Source of the DNA: Aureliella helgolandensis
Lineage (GTDB): Bacteria; Planctomycetota; Planctomycetia; Pirellulales; Pirellulaceae
Assembly (NCBI RefSeq): GCF_007752135.1
Contig: NZ_CP036298.1
Span: forward strand, 7,742,501 to 7,806,500
Length of the DNA: 64,000 nt
Direction: 5' to 3'
Both the position numbers and the translations under genes were made by a program. Shown piece after piece: positions 38,796-48,418 of this stretch (the first letter of the stretch is position 1; each line of letters starts with the position of its first letter). The notes beneath the pieces are model-generated. The model searched no databases, was not told the origin of the DNA, and worked only from the letters and a program-made list of their open reading frames with translations.

Positions 38796-39079
38796 GATTG
38801 GGTCAATCCAAGGGCGGTCATCTCCCCTGTTCACGCGTCAACAGGCAGTAGTGAAAATTAGGTTACGAACATTGCAACAGGATTGGTGAGAGCTTCGCAT
38901 GCTAGCAAAACCCATGTCCCAAAAATTAAGGATGCAGGTTGTACCGGTTGTGGCGAATGCGCTTGACGCACACATCTTAAGCGTCATACTTACGGACGTC
39001 TTAAACATGACTATGTGAGCACTCGCAGCAAGATTCGCAGGGAAACACGCTCGCGTTCTTTTTCTAGGGATGGGCAATC

Positions 39080-39298
39080 ATGATTGACTCGGGATTTCGT
39101 GATGTAACGGGGCAAATTCAAGATCTATTGGCTGAGAGTCCGATCGCAGATGTGCGACGAATTCGCGTTGAGCAAGACGGCAATCGAGTCTTGTTGCATG
39201 GCCAGGTTCACAGCTTCTACGCGAAGCAGATGGCGCAAGAGACGGTGCGTCGGGCCGGTCAAGGACTACACATCGTCAATTCAGTCAACGTAGACTAA
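39080..39298 (+). CDS. Small BON-domain protein
   Basis: A 72-residue protein made almost wholly of one BON domain (VRRIRVEQDGNRVLLHGQVHSFYAKQMAQETVRRAG...VNSVNVD), a fold that binds phospholipid surfaces or polymers. It has no signal peptide, unlike most BON proteins, and so appears cytoplasmic. It stands alone, with an upstream GGGATGGG as a possible ribosome site. Partner unknown. Confidence 0.85.
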   Translation: MIDSGFRDVTGQIQDLLAESPIADVRRIRVEQDGNRVLLHGQVHSFYAKQMAQETVRRAGQGLHIVNSVNVD

Positions 39299-39506
39299 TT
39301 GGACGCAGAGCCACGCGCTTCCGACTCGGATCTTTCTCTTAATCGCATTGCGATTTCTCACGCGATGGCTTCGCGATGTTCCGAGTCAATGTAACGATGC
39401 AATCGTTCCGCTTGTGTTCCACCGCCTGCCCTCTCGTTTTGCTGGCTTGGCTCACCCGAAAAAACAACGAGCCCCCCCCCAGCGAGCTTCACCTCGGGCA
39501 GCCTCT

Positions 39507-40571
39507 TCAAACGCGTCCCTTGGATGATTGCGACAGCACTTGTTCCAAGCAACTTTCCAATTGCTCGGCGCCGTGGGTAATCCCAAGTTCGATGGACAAT
39601 GCCGCCAAGCGAATATCCCCAATCTGCTCGACCTGCAGTTTCACCCAGTCCTTCATGGTACAGACCAACAGCTCGGCTTGCGGATTGCCAGCAGCCCATT
39701 CGCGGATGGCGTCAATATCTTGAGCTTCAAAACCATGATGGTCTGGCCAAGTGCGAGTCTCCAAAACGTCCGCCCCCAAGTCGCTGACACTCTTGAAGAA
39801 AGACGCAGGGTTTCCAATCGCACAAAATGCCAACACACGCCGCCCAGTCAAATCCGTCACAGGACATCGCTGATCGGGATAAATCCACAGCTCGCGTGGT
39901 TGATGGACTGCATGCAGCAGGACAACTTGAGGGGCAATGCGCATCACGGTCTGGGAGAGTTGTCGCAGTGATGCTGCAGGCACTTGGTCTGTACGCGTGA
40001 GCATCACGACTTGCGCACGTCGAAGGGCGTACATCGATTCTCGCAAAATCCCGCCTGGCAATGGCCAGCGAGCCGCAGCGTCCTCCGTTGCATCGATCAG
40101 TACAATATCCAACTCTCTGGAGATTCGCCGATGCTGAAACCCGTCATCGAGCAACAGCAACTCCATCTCCAACTCTTCCTCGGCTAAGTGCGCCGATGCG
40201 ACGCGATCCCAGTGCTGCAAATGGGGCACATCCGGTAGCTGCAACTCGAGCTCAAGCGCTTCGTCATTCTGTCCGCTATCGAGTGCTCCGTAACCGCGGC
40301 TTAAGATAGCGACGCGCACATTGCGAGCGCGCATCCATTTGGCAATCCAAGCCACCACCGGACTCTTGCCGGTCCCACCCACTGATAGGTTCCCGACGGA
40401 GATCACTGGCAGGCTCGAATGGTAGACGCTCTTCCAGCCAGAGGCATACAGCCAATTCCGGCCACGCATGAAGAGCATATAAGGGATACTAAGCACGCGT
40501 AGCAACCAGCGTAGCAGGATCACTCCGATGCCGGGATTTTTATCGGTGAGCAGCTGTCTTAGATCGGGCAC
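39507..40571 (-). CDS. lpxK: Tetraacyldisaccharide 4'-kinase LpxK
   Basis: Phosphorylates the lipid A precursor at the inner membrane face (Raetz pathway). The 354 residues contain a GTG start (VPDLRQLL), an N-terminal membrane-associated helix, the Walker A motif GNLSVGGTGKSP and the conserved ILSRGYG and LLLDDGFQHRRI. Only this lipid A step is encoded here. It shows that the cell makes lipid A and hence has a Gram-negative-type outer membrane. It is followed on the minus strand by about 200 bases without a gene, including a C-rich run at 39472-39480. Confidence 0.93.
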   Translation of the reverse strand: MPDLRQLLTDKNPGIGVILLRWLLRVLSIPYMLFMRGRNWLYASGWKSVYHSSLPVISVGNLSVGGTGKSPVVAWIAKWMRARNVRVAILSRGYGALDSGQNDEALELELQLPDVPHLQHWDRVASAHLAEEELEMELLLLDDGFQHRRISRELDIVLIDATEDAAARWPLPGGILRESMYALRRAQVVMLTRTDQVPAASLRQLSQTVMRIAPQVVLLHAVHQPRELWIYPDQRCPVTDLTGRRVLAFCAIGNPASFFKSVSDLGADVLETRTWPDHHGFEAQDIDAIREWAAGNPQAELLVCTMKDWVKLQVEQIGDIRLAALSIELGITHGAEQLESCLEQVLSQSSKGRV

Positions 40572-40612
40572 GCGGTGAACCTACTGACCAGGGAATCCGA
40601 GAGAAATGAATC

Positions 40613-42187
40613 CTAGAGTACGGGCCCGACAAGCCACGGTACGAACTCCTCGTCGCCAATCCCGAGGGCTTCGCTACAAGTAGATTTACCACTGGCAGTA
40701 TCCAGCAAGCGGCTGAAAAGCTCCTGGCCCACCTCATCAACCGAACGCCCTTCCACAACCTGTCCCGCATTGAAATCCATATCTTCGGGCAATTGTTGAA
40801 AGAGTCTGGTGTTAGACGCGATCTTGAAAGTTGGAGTAGGCTTGGACCCAAAACAGCTGCCCCGCCCCGTCGTGAACGCGATCAAATTCGCTCCACCCGC
40901 AACCATCCCCGTCACGCTAGCGGGATCGAAACCCGGCGTATCCATCACGACGAACCCCTGCTGTTGCACAGGCTCCGCGTATTCATAGACTGCTTCGAGT
41001 GGGGTGGTGCCTCCTTTGCTGACTGCTCCGAGCGACTTTTCGGTAATGGTCGTCAAGCCTCCAGCCTTGTTCCCCACGGAGGGATTGTTATCCAACTCCT
41101 CACCGTAATTACTGCAGTACCACTTCCACCATTCGATTCGCTCCAGCAGTTTCTCCGCCACCGCGCGAGAGCGGGCGCGACGCGTGAGAAGATGCTCTGC
41201 TCCAAAAATCTCGGAGGTTTCCGAAAGGATGGCGGTTCCGCCGCAAGCCACCAAGCGGTCGGCAGCTGCCCCCAGGGCAGGATTGGCGGTGATGCCCGAA
41301 TAGCCATCTGAACCACCACACTCTGTCCCCAACACCAAGTGAGATGCGGGAACCGTTTCGCGTTGAAACCCATTCACCTGCTTCAGTAAGCCAGCTGCGA
41401 TCTCAACGCCTCGCTCAACGGTCTTCGAGGTGCCCCCTGCGGATTGGATACTCAACACCGGAACGGCCTCCCCCTGCCCTGCGTCTCCGGAACCACTAGC
41501 CTGCCCAGGAATCGCTATGCTGTGCAACCCTTGAGACTGCACCAAATGATCCAGCGTTCCCTGCTCGCACCCCAACCCCACTAGCAGAAAACCGCCAATA
41601 TTGGGATGCCGAGCCATCCCCCCCAAAACGCGAGACAGCATGCGATGCCGCGAGCCGTTGAAAGCCATCGCGCAACCGCCTTCATGGCGAAACGAGATCA
41701 CCCCATCGACGTTGGGAAAGGCCGCGAGCGTTTGTTGGTCGAAACGAGACGCAATCATTCGCGCCACCGATGCGGAACAGTTGACGTTGCTAATGACCGC
41801 GAGGTAGTTCCTCGTGCCAACCCGTCCATCGGCGCGACGGAAGCCTTCGAAGGTATGCCCCTCCAAACGCGGCAATTCGGCCGGCACATCTGTGGAGATG
41901 GCCTCGAGATCAATGTGATGGTCGCATTTCACATTCTGCGTATGGACGTGCTGACCAACGCGAATGGGCTTTGTCGCAACTCCAATGGACCAACCAAATT
42001 TGAAAATTGGCTCGCCAGCAGCCACCGGACGAATGGCCACTTTGTGCCCAGGTGGCACACTATCCAAGAGCTGGATGGCTTCCTCCCCCAAAGCCAGTGT
42101 GTCGCCCGCTTGAAAACCACGCAGCGCAACGACAACCGAATCGCGTGGATTTAAGAGCACAAAATCAGAATTCGGATTCGCGGGCAC
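40613..42187 (-). CDS. UxaA-family sugar-acid dehydratase (altronate dehydratase-like)
   Basis: Fe-dependent dehydratase family acting on altronate, galactarate or related sugar acids. An N-terminal SAF-like domain (to about residue 95, with CDHHIDLE-type sequence just beyond) precedes the catalytic domain with GYRRADGRVGTRNYLAV-like sequence (visible as GFRRADGRVGTRNYLAV), LVLGTECGGSDGYSGITANPALG and FTTGRGSCFGSKPTPTFKI. The GTG at 42187 is chosen as start because family-like sequence begins there; a further 64 in-frame codons upstream lack similarity. The protein then has 524 residues. Substrate cannot be settled from sequence alone. Confidence 0.85.
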   Translation of the reverse strand: MPANPNSDFVLLNPRDSVVVALRGFQAGDTLALGEEAIQLLDSVPPGHKVAIRPVAAGEPIFKFGWSIGVATKPIRVGQHVHTQNVKCDHHIDLEAISTDVPAELPRLEGHTFEGFRRADGRVGTRNYLAVISNVNCSASVARMIASRFDQQTLAAFPNVDGVISFRHEGGCAMAFNGSRHRMLSRVLGGMARHPNIGGFLLVGLGCEQGTLDHLVQSQGLHSIAIPGQASGSGDAGQGEAVPVLSIQSAGGTSKTVERGVEIAAGLLKQVNGFQRETVPASHLVLGTECGGSDGYSGITANPALGAAADRLVACGGTAILSETSEIFGAEHLLTRRARSRAVAEKLLERIEWWKWYCSNYGEELDNNPSVGNKAGGLTTITEKSLGAVSKGGTTPLEAVYEYAEPVQQQGFVVMDTPGFDPASVTGMVAGGANLIAFTTGRGSCFGSKPTPTFKIASNTRLFQQLPEDMDFNAGQVVEGRSVDEVGQELFSRLLDTASGKSTCSEALGIGDEEFVPWLVGPVL

Positions 42188-42382
42188 GCTACTTTGCCTT
42201 AGGAAGATACAAAAATTGGGGTAGAAACCATGCTTGGCTAGGTCAGGACCGTAACAATATACCCCTCGCTGGCGAAATGGGCACGTGCACACCAGCAAGT
42301 CCCTTGTCGCTGCTGTGGCTCGAGGTGCCAGGCAATGCGGGATGCCAGGGAACGGGAGGAAAATAGTATCCGCCCCCACGCT

Positions 42383-42463
42383 CTAGTGCATTGTCAACAC
42401 TAAGAATTAGGGTTTAGCGAGCGTTCGGAAAAAGGTGTCCGACACGAATGGCACTTAATCGGC
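42383..42463 (+). repeat. Left nested inverted repeat of the IS
   Basis: Outer 15-base repeat (42383-42397), a 36-base spacer, then the inner 30-base repeat (42434-42463). The order CTAGTGCATTGTCAA, TTCGGAAAAA, GGTGTCCGACAC is repeated in inverted form on the right side. Confidence 0.8.
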
Positions 42464-42571
42464 CTAAGGTACTGGTGCTTCTAGAGTTAAGTTCGATTGA
42501 CAGCAGGGGGCTTCACTTGCGATGAGTTTGGGTAATCTTACCTCCCGAACACACCAAGCAAGGAAGCCCCC

Positions 42572-43948
42572 GTGTGCCATCATCCGTTTGATTCGTTCCG
42601 CTGTCGAGTCCAACATGCGCGCCAACACGGCGATCTTTACTTCGCCGCCTTGATCTCCAAAGAGACTATCGCGTCAGTCTTTGGCAATGCAAGTGCCATT
42701 CTCGATTCGGCCAGAGTTTACAACACATCGGTCACGCTGTGGGTCTTCCTCTCGCAAGTCATGAGCATCCACCACGGCTGCGTCTCTGCGGTCGCCAAGC
42801 TGATCACCCATCGAGTCGCCAACAACCAAACTGCTTGCTCTGCCGAAACCGGTGCTTACTGCATTGCTCGAGACAAAATCGACGAGCAATCCATGCAACG
42901 TCTTGTGACGGCCAGCGGACTTGCGATTGAAGACAGCAGTCCCGACCATTGGCGATGGCTGGGGCACCGCGTGATCACCGCCGATGGTGCCACCGTCACG
43001 ATGGCAGACACGTCGGAGAATCAAGCCGCCTACCCGCAACTTAGTAGTCAAGCACCCGGTTGTGGATTTCCGATCTTGCGAGTCGTTGTACTGTTCGCGT
43101 TGTCGACTGGCGTTGTGCTCGACATGGCGATGGGCCGATACAAAGGTAAGTTCACTCACGAAGTAAGTTTGTTTCGTCAGATCGACGCAATCATCGAAGA
43201 AACCGATGTTTTCCTAGCTGATCGCGCCTATGCGGGTTGGTTCGAGATGGCGAGGATGATTCAACGTGGTGCACACGTCGTTGTTCGCAAACACCAGTTG
43301 CGCAAGTCAGATTTTCGGACTGGAATTCGTTACGGCAAAGACGATCACTCCATCCAAATCGACAAGCCAGCTCGTCCCGACTGGATGAGCATTGAAGAGT
43401 ACGAGACGTACCCGGACTTCATCACCATTCGCGAGATCCGTATCCGAGTTGAGAACAACGGATTTCGCACTCGCGAGATTATCGTTCACACATCGCTGTC
43501 GGACGATACGGAGTACACGAGGGAGGACATCGCGGCCCTGTTCCGTAGAAGGTGGCAAGCAGAACTTCATTTACGGAGCTTGAAAACGGTCATGCAGATG
43601 GAACACTTGCGCTGTAAAAAGCCGCATCGAGTGCGGAACGAAATTCGGACGCACATGTTGGCTTACAATTTGATTCGCGGGGTGATGTCTGAAGCGGCCG
43701 TCGAAGGCGACGTTCAACCTTGGCATATCAGTTTCAAGTCAACACTGACAACGGTGACGGATATGCTTCCGGTTCTAGGCCTAATCAGCAACGCCGATGA
43801 ATTATGCACTGTGTTGTACCGCTGCTGCTTGCAACACGCAGTTGGCAATCGACCGGACCGCTACGAGCCCAGGGTGCTCAAGCGAAGACCGAAGAAATAC
43901 AAGCTGATGCAAAAGCCAAGAAGCGAATACAAACCCGGGGAGGCATAG
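42572..43948 (+). CDS. IS4-family transposase
   Basis: DDE transposase of 458 residues, apparently intact. The catalytic elements are the first Asp region (ITADGATVTMAD), the second Asp in VFLADRAYAGW and the C-terminal R-W-Q-A-E-L-H-L-R-S-L-K block corresponding to the IS4 motif Y(2)R(3)E(6)K, with Phe in place of Tyr. A basic tail (RRPKKYKLMQKPRSEYKPG) closes the protein. It lies between the inner repeats, 108 bases from the left one. Confidence 0.92.
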   Translation: MCHHPFDSFRCRVQHARQHGDLYFAALISKETIASVFGNASAILDSARVYNTSVTLWVFLSQVMSIHHGCVSAVAKLITHRVANNQTACSAETGAYCIARDKIDEQSMQRLVTASGLAIEDSSPDHWRWLGHRVITADGATVTMADTSENQAAYPQLSSQAPGCGFPILRVVVLFALSTGVVLDMAMGRYKGKFTHEVSLFRQIDAIIEETDVFLADRAYAGWFEMARMIQRGAHVVVRKHQLRKSDFRTGIRYGKDDHSIQIDKPARPDWMSIEEYETYPDFITIREIRIRVENNGFRTREIIVHTSLSDDTEYTREDIAALFRRRWQAELHLRSLKTVMQMEHLRCKKPHRVRNEIRTHMLAYNLIRGVMSEAAVEGDVQPWHISFKSTLTTVTDMLPVLGLISNADELCTVLYRCCLQHAVGNRPDRYEPRVLKRRPKKYKLMQKPRSEYKPGEA

Positions 43949-43955
43949 GACTTAC

Positions 43956-44078
43956 GCCGATTAAGTGCCATTCGTGTCCGACACCAAAAGTGGAAAGCAC
44001 CCGAAGGGCCGTTCCGGCCCTTGGTGTCGGACACCGTTTTCCGGGCAACCCGAAAATTAAGCTTTGACAATGCACTAG
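43956..44078 (-). repeat. Right nested inverted repeat of the IS
   Basis: Inner 30-base repeat (43956-43985), a hairpin-forming spacer (AAGGGCCGTTCCGGCCCTT near 44003-44021), a second GGTGTCGGACACC palindrome (44022-44034) and the outer repeat (44064-44078). It is longer than the left end by about 40 bases because of the extra palindromic unit. Confidence 0.8.
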
Positions 44079-44524
44079 CGTACAAAATCCCAATTGCCGT
44101 TGAACGCGGCAACACAAGTAGCAAATCAAGTTGGGCAGGCTTGTGGGACACGGCCTCGCCAGTAGGACTGTGCGTCGCAAGCTTGCAGTTGTCTGGCTGA
44201 GCCCAGTGGCACGGGACGGAAGAGGCACGGGACGGAAGAAATCGCCCCCCAACTCCTCGACCGCAGCTTTGCCAATGGATATTGGCTGCAGCCTAATAAC
44301 GGGATGGTCCCCTTGGACAATCCCTCACGATCGAGGCAACTGGGCGACCTCAACAGCATTTTTTCCGGACAATCCCTCCAGACGGCAGCCTTGCTGAGGT
44401 TGAATTTTGAACGGAAATAGAAGTTCTCAACTGCCCGCCGTCAGGCCAGCGTCTATACTTAGATAGTGTCGGCCTATCGGCTTTTCGAGCCGGTTTTACC
44501 ACATTTCGAAAGTGCTCAAGACTG
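44079..44524. other. Intergenic region with a 16-base tandem duplication
   Basis: 446 bases. GGCACGGGACGGAAGA occurs twice in tandem (44208-44223, 44224-44239). Otherwise I see nothing; the promoter of the following large gene should lie near its right end. Confidence 0.5.
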
Positions 44525-47500
44525 ATGAGTTCGGTACCTGGCCAAGTCGCTCCACGCATCAAGCCTGCCCCCAAGGCCTCGCCCCAAGGAGTTAAGCAGT
44601 CGGCCAGCGAGACCGCCCGGCAGCAGTTGCATACACACCTGCGCAAAACCGCTCGTTTCATTAAGGTGCTCGATTCAGTCGCATTGACCTTTGCGTGTAT
44701 CGCTGGCCTTCTCACGCTGTGGCTGCTCGCCTGCGTGCTCGACCACTGGCTCCTCCCCTTACCCAGCATCCTACGCTGGTCCTTCTGGATCGCCGCCGTG
44801 GGAGGCACCCTCTGGTGGTTCTTGCGGTACCTGCTGCCACTGCTGGCGCAGCGGATTAACCCAACCTATGCGGCCCGTAGAATTGAACACATCGTACCGG
44901 AGTTCAAGAACGGTCTGATTACCTGGCTAGAACTCGAAGCGACGCCCGACCACGGGGTCCCCAAAGGGGTCGTGGCGGCTCTGACCTACCGGGCCGCTCG
45001 CTTTCTGGTCGGCCATGACCCCTCAGCCACCGTCGACACCAGCCCACTTATCAAACTAGTCGGCGTAGTGCTGGCGCTGATGACGGTGCTGGTCGGCTAC
45101 ACGATCTTCTCTCCGAAAAGCCCGCTGACGACGGGAAAGAGAATTTTGATGCCATGGGCGAGTCTGGATGCTCCCACCCGCGTCCATATTCTCAGCGTTT
45201 CGCCCGGTAACTCTGAACTCACCCAAGGCAAACCCTTGCAGGTCGAAGTAGAAGTCCGTGGCTTGCGGCAGCAGGAGAAAGTCTTTGTCAGATTGACCAC
45301 CAACGATCAACAGATTGTCGACCAGCGCATCCCGCTCGACGTCGCCACAGAAGGCTTCCGCTATACCGGTCGCATTACGACCAACTCTACGGGTATTGAA
45401 CAAGAACTGACTTACTCGATCGAAGCTGGCGATGCTCATGCCGGCCCCTACTCGGTGTCGCTCAGCCCTCTTCCCTCCGTCGATCTAGAAATGACCGAAT
45501 TGGCGTTTCCGGCCTACACCCGCCTCCCCAATCGCATGGTAAGCGGCGGACCGATCGAAGCGGTCGAGGGAACCGTCGCGACCCTGCGTGCGCGCGCGAA
45601 CCAAGTCATGCGGCGAGGGCGAATTGAAGTCAATCCGGAAGTGGACCAGCGAGGCGAGCTGGTCCGAGCCGGAGCTTTTATCGAGCTGGATGTCGTCGAT
45701 CGCGCACTCACCACAGACTGGCTAATGCGTTTGAACTCGACCAAAGACAACCCAACCCGCATCACTTTTCGTTTACGCGGATACAACCAACATGGAGACG
45801 TGAACCCGCAGCCTCTCATCCATTCCATGTCCGTGCTGGCCGATGTGCCGCCCGAGGTCCAACTCCTGGGACCAGAATCACGCGTATTGCGAGTGCACCC
45901 CGATGCTCGCATCAATCTTGAGGTTCGAGCCATTGATCCCGATTTTGGACTCACCGATCTTTCGATTCGCTCCTCAATCAACTCTTCGCTTCCCAACACA
46001 CACACGCTGCTCACTGGCGATGGAGTGGTTGGACGGCAGGTGAAAACCTGGCGCCTCGACCTTCAGGAATTGGGAGCCAGCGAAGGAGATCGCTTGCAAA
46101 TCCGCGCGATCGCGTTGGACAATCGACACGACCCTGTCACCCAGCGATTGGCCCCCAACCGAGCCGAGTCTGAACCTCTTCTGATCGAGGTTGTAGGGGC
46201 CCAAGCTCCTCAAGATTTAACCGCGAATCATCCCAATAACGCCGACGCGACCAAGCCGAGCGAAGCGGGAGAACCTTCCGACGGCAACGACGCCCCCTCC
46301 AACAACGGCGACTCCTCCAACAACAGTGCGTCCGGCAAGACTCAACCACAACCCGAGGCAGCCCAACAAGACGGTCGCCAAGAGTCTTCCGATGCAAACT
46401 CCGCTGAGCCAAACGCTGCGGAACCTCCCGAGAATGCCTCTGGCCAGCCTCAAGAAAATGCATCGGCAGGGGGTGAATCGAACCAAGAGGCGGCCGCGGA
46501 CTCCGGTGGAGAATCAAGCGACTCTCAAGACTCGGGCAATCAAACGGGAGGGGGCGAATCGTCTGAGTCCGGAGGGAGTTCCAGCTCAGGCGGAGAGTCG
46601 AGCGGCCAGCCCAGCCAGGGACAACAGGAAGCCGGTCAGACCTCAAGTAACAACAGCGGGGGCAACTCCAGCTCGGAGGCCCAGGGATCTGGAAACTCAT
46701 CCTCAGCGCAGGGGGCCTCAACTCAAGATGCCTCATCGCCAGGTGAACCCGGCAAGGGCTCGCCGGCGTCGGACCAAGACGCCATGCAGCGCATTCAAGA
46801 GCATATCCAACAGTCCCAGTCGCCCGGCGAATCATCGAGTTCTTCACAATCTGGAGCACAACAAACGGGAACAGAACCTCCCGGTTCGGGACAAGCCGCG
46901 GCAGAGCCTTCGGGATCGCAACAAGCAGGCTCCGATCAATCAGACCCAGAGAAAACAGGATCCAAACCATCAGGTTCACCGCAGGCTGGAACGGAACAAT
47001 CCGGTACCGATCAGGCTGGATCGCAGCAGCAAGCTGGCTCTGAACAATCAGGTTCACAGCAGCCGGGAGCCGAGCAGCCGAGCTCGGAGCAATCTGGCAG
47101 CCAACAGTCGGACGCACAGCCCTCGGATGCTGAACAGGCTGGTTCACAGCAGACTGGCTCCGAACAGACTGGCTCCGAACAGACGGGCTCTGAACAATCA
47201 GGTTCACAGCAGTCAGGAGCCGAGCAGTCGAGCTCGGAGCAATCCAGCAGTCAACAGCCCGGTTCACAGCAGGCTAGTCCTGAACAGTCCGGTTCTGAAC
47301 AATCGAGTTCACAGCAGCCAAGCTCGGCACAAACCGGCAGCCAGCAATCGAGCTCCCAGCAGACCGGTTCTGAACAATCAGGTTCTGAACAATCAGGTTC
47401 TGAACAATCAGGTTCAGAGCAATCGGGTTCTGAACAATCAAGTTCGCAAGACTCAGGCTCTGAACAGTCGGGTTCACAGCCATCCGGTTCACAGCCATCC

Positions 47501-48265
47501 GGTTCACAGCCATCGGATTCTGAACAGCCGGGTTCGCAGCAGGCGGGAGCCGAGCAGCCGAGTTCGGAGCGATCCGGGAGCCAACAGTCTGGCTCGCAGC
47601 CCGCGGGTGCTGAACAGTCTGGTTCGCAAAAGTCCGGAGCTGAACAATCCGAAGCGAAGCAGCCCAGCTCCCAGCAATCCGACTCAAAACAGACCGGCTC
47701 GCAACCGGCGGCGGGCTCTGAGCAATCCGACTCCCAGCAATCCGGAGGACAACAAGAATCTGGAAAATCAAACTCGCAAGGCCAACCAGGCAGTAGCGAT
47801 TCCCTGTCGGGAGAATCGACTGGCACCTCCAGTTCGGCTGCCCCTGGAGCTGGTCCTGAGAGCCCGAATAGAGCTGCCGAAGATGCGGTCGACCAACAGG
47901 CCGCGCAGCAAACGACCGACATGATTTTGGATTACCTGAACCGGCAAAAGGAACAGCCTGATCCCGAGCTACTTCGCAAACTCAACTGGACCCCCAACGA
48001 CTTGCAAAACTTTGTCGATCGCTGGAACGCAGCTCGTGAACTAGGAACCCAGGGAACGCCGCAAGACAAATTGCGTTGGAAAGAGATGCTGCAAGACCTG
48101 CAACTAGATCGATCAACTCAAGGTCAGCGGGCGGCCTCAACTTTCAACGACACTTTTCAACAAATGCAAGACTCAGGCTCCCGCATGCGACTCCCCGCTC
48201 GGCTGCAAAAGGAATACGACCTCTTTCGGCGCGTGCTGGAAACTCAATCAAACTCGGTTCGCTAG
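44525..48265 (+). CDS. Large membrane protein with long Ser/Gln/Glu/Gly repeat region
   Basis: A 1246-residue protein. Three membrane helices (about 46-70, 77-100, 175-196) frame a short cytoplasmic part. Residues 200-560 are extracytoplasmic and beta-rich with an Ig-like or DUF4175-like pattern. Residues 560-1120 are low complexity; from about 775 to 1080 they resolve into pentapeptides of the type SGSEQ/SGSQQ/AGAEQ. The last 120 residues (from QQAAQQTTDMILDYLNRQ) are helical and look conserved. The family resembles DUF4175 membrane proteins of planctomycetes, but I cannot name it exactly. The function is unknown; the linker may span the periplasm or be surface exposed. Confidence 0.83.
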   Translation: MSSVPGQVAPRIKPAPKASPQGVKQSASETARQQLHTHLRKTARFIKVLDSVALTFACIAGLLTLWLLACVLDHWLLPLPSILRWSFWIAAVGGTLWWFLRYLLPLLAQRINPTYAARRIEHIVPEFKNGLITWLELEATPDHGVPKGVVAALTYRAARFLVGHDPSATVDTSPLIKLVGVVLALMTVLVGYTIFSPKSPLTTGKRILMPWASLDAPTRVHILSVSPGNSELTQGKPLQVEVEVRGLRQQEKVFVRLTTNDQQIVDQRIPLDVATEGFRYTGRITTNSTGIEQELTYSIEAGDAHAGPYSVSLSPLPSVDLEMTELAFPAYTRLPNRMVSGGPIEAVEGTVATLRARANQVMRRGRIEVNPEVDQRGELVRAGAFIELDVVDRALTTDWLMRLNSTKDNPTRITFRLRGYNQHGDVNPQPLIHSMSVLADVPPEVQLLGPESRVLRVHPDARINLEVRAIDPDFGLTDLSIRSSINSSLPNTHTLLTGDGVVGRQVKTWRLDLQELGASEGDRLQIRAIALDNRHDPVTQRLAPNRAESEPLLIEVVGAQAPQDLTANHPNNADATKPSEAGEPSDGNDAPSNNGDSSNNSASGKTQPQPEAAQQDGRQESSDANSAEPNAAEPPENASGQPQENASAGGESNQEAAADSGGESSDSQDSGNQTGGGESSESGGSSSSGGESSGQPSQGQQEAGQTSSNNSGGNSSSEAQGSGNSSSAQGASTQDASSPGEPGKGSPASDQDAMQRIQEHIQQSQSPGESSSSSQSGAQQTGTEPPGSGQAAAEPSGSQQAGSDQSDPEKTGSKPSGSPQAGTEQSGTDQAGSQQQAGSEQSGSQQPGAEQPSSEQSGSQQSDAQPSDAEQAGSQQTGSEQTGSEQTGSEQSGSQQSGAEQSSSEQSSSQQPGSQQASPEQSGSEQSSSQQPSSAQTGSQQSSSQQTGSEQSGSEQSGSEQSGSEQSGSEQSSSQDSGSEQSGSQPSGSQPSGSQPSDSEQPGSQQAGAEQPSSERSGSQQSGSQPAGAEQSGSQKSGAEQSEAKQPSSQQSDSKQTGSQPAAGSEQSDSQQSGGQQESGKSNSQGQPGSSDSLSGESTGTSSSAAPGAGPESPNRAAEDAVDQQAAQQTTDMILDYLNRQKEQPDPELLRKLNWTPNDLQNFVDRWNAARELGTQGTPQDKLRWKEMLQDLQLDRSTQGQRAASTFNDTFQQMQDSGSRMRLPARLQKEYDLFRRVLETQSNSVR
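46850..47760 (+). repeat. 15-base tandem repeats encoding pentapeptides
   Basis: About 60 degenerate 15-base units inside the coding sequence, mostly X-G/S-S/A-E/Q-Q. Three consecutive units at 47366-47410 are identical (GGTTCTGAACAATCA), suggesting recent expansion by slippage or unequal exchange. All unit changes preserve the reading frame. Confidence 0.9.
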
Positions 48266-48418
48266 CCTCGAACCAGAAACGGATCACAGCGATACGACGA
48301 CGTACAAAGCCAGGCGACTACCGATTGGGCCATGCAATGCAGCGCGAGCAAAATCCCGCGCTGCTTCGACAGTGTACCGTCTAGTTCGCGGCCTGCTCGC
48401 CAACACACTTCCGAGCAC

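Larger units (their letters stand above)
42383..44078 (+). mobile_element. IS4-family insertion sequence with nested inverted repeats
   Basis: A 1.7-kb element around one transposase gene. The outer ends are a 15-base perfect inverted repeat (CTAGTGCATTGTCAA at 42383-42397; complement at 44064-44078). Inside lies a second, 30-base perfect pair (42434-42463 and 43956-43985) that begins GGTGTCCGACAC. Either pair may be the transposition boundary; the inner pair gives 1552 bp, closer to normal IS4 size. I see no clear target-site duplication outside the outer ends. It sits between the UxaA gene and the 1246-residue protein gene. Confidence 0.85.

Noticed and set aside
39358-39699. 113-codon minus-strand frame at the lpxK end
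   Set aside because: Overlaps the lpxK coding sequence in another frame and lacks a start signal; composition is unlike the neighbouring genes.
41606-42154. 182-codon plus-strand frame antisense to the UxaA-family gene
   Set aside because: The minus-strand frame has clear dehydratase motifs; this one is its shadow.
46850-47760. Tandem repeats resembling a CRISPR array
   Set aside because: Units are 15 bases without spacers, lie in frame inside a coding sequence and encode pentapeptides; no cas gene is nearby.
46137-47924. Long open frames of 376, 532 and 223 codons in other frames and on the minus strand across the repeat region
   Set aside because: They are by-products of the 15-base repeat, which lacks stop codons in several frames. 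Their Arg/Asn/Gln- or Cys/Pro-rich low-complexity products have no ribosome site or family-like segment, and the SEQ-repeat frame is continuous with conserved ends.
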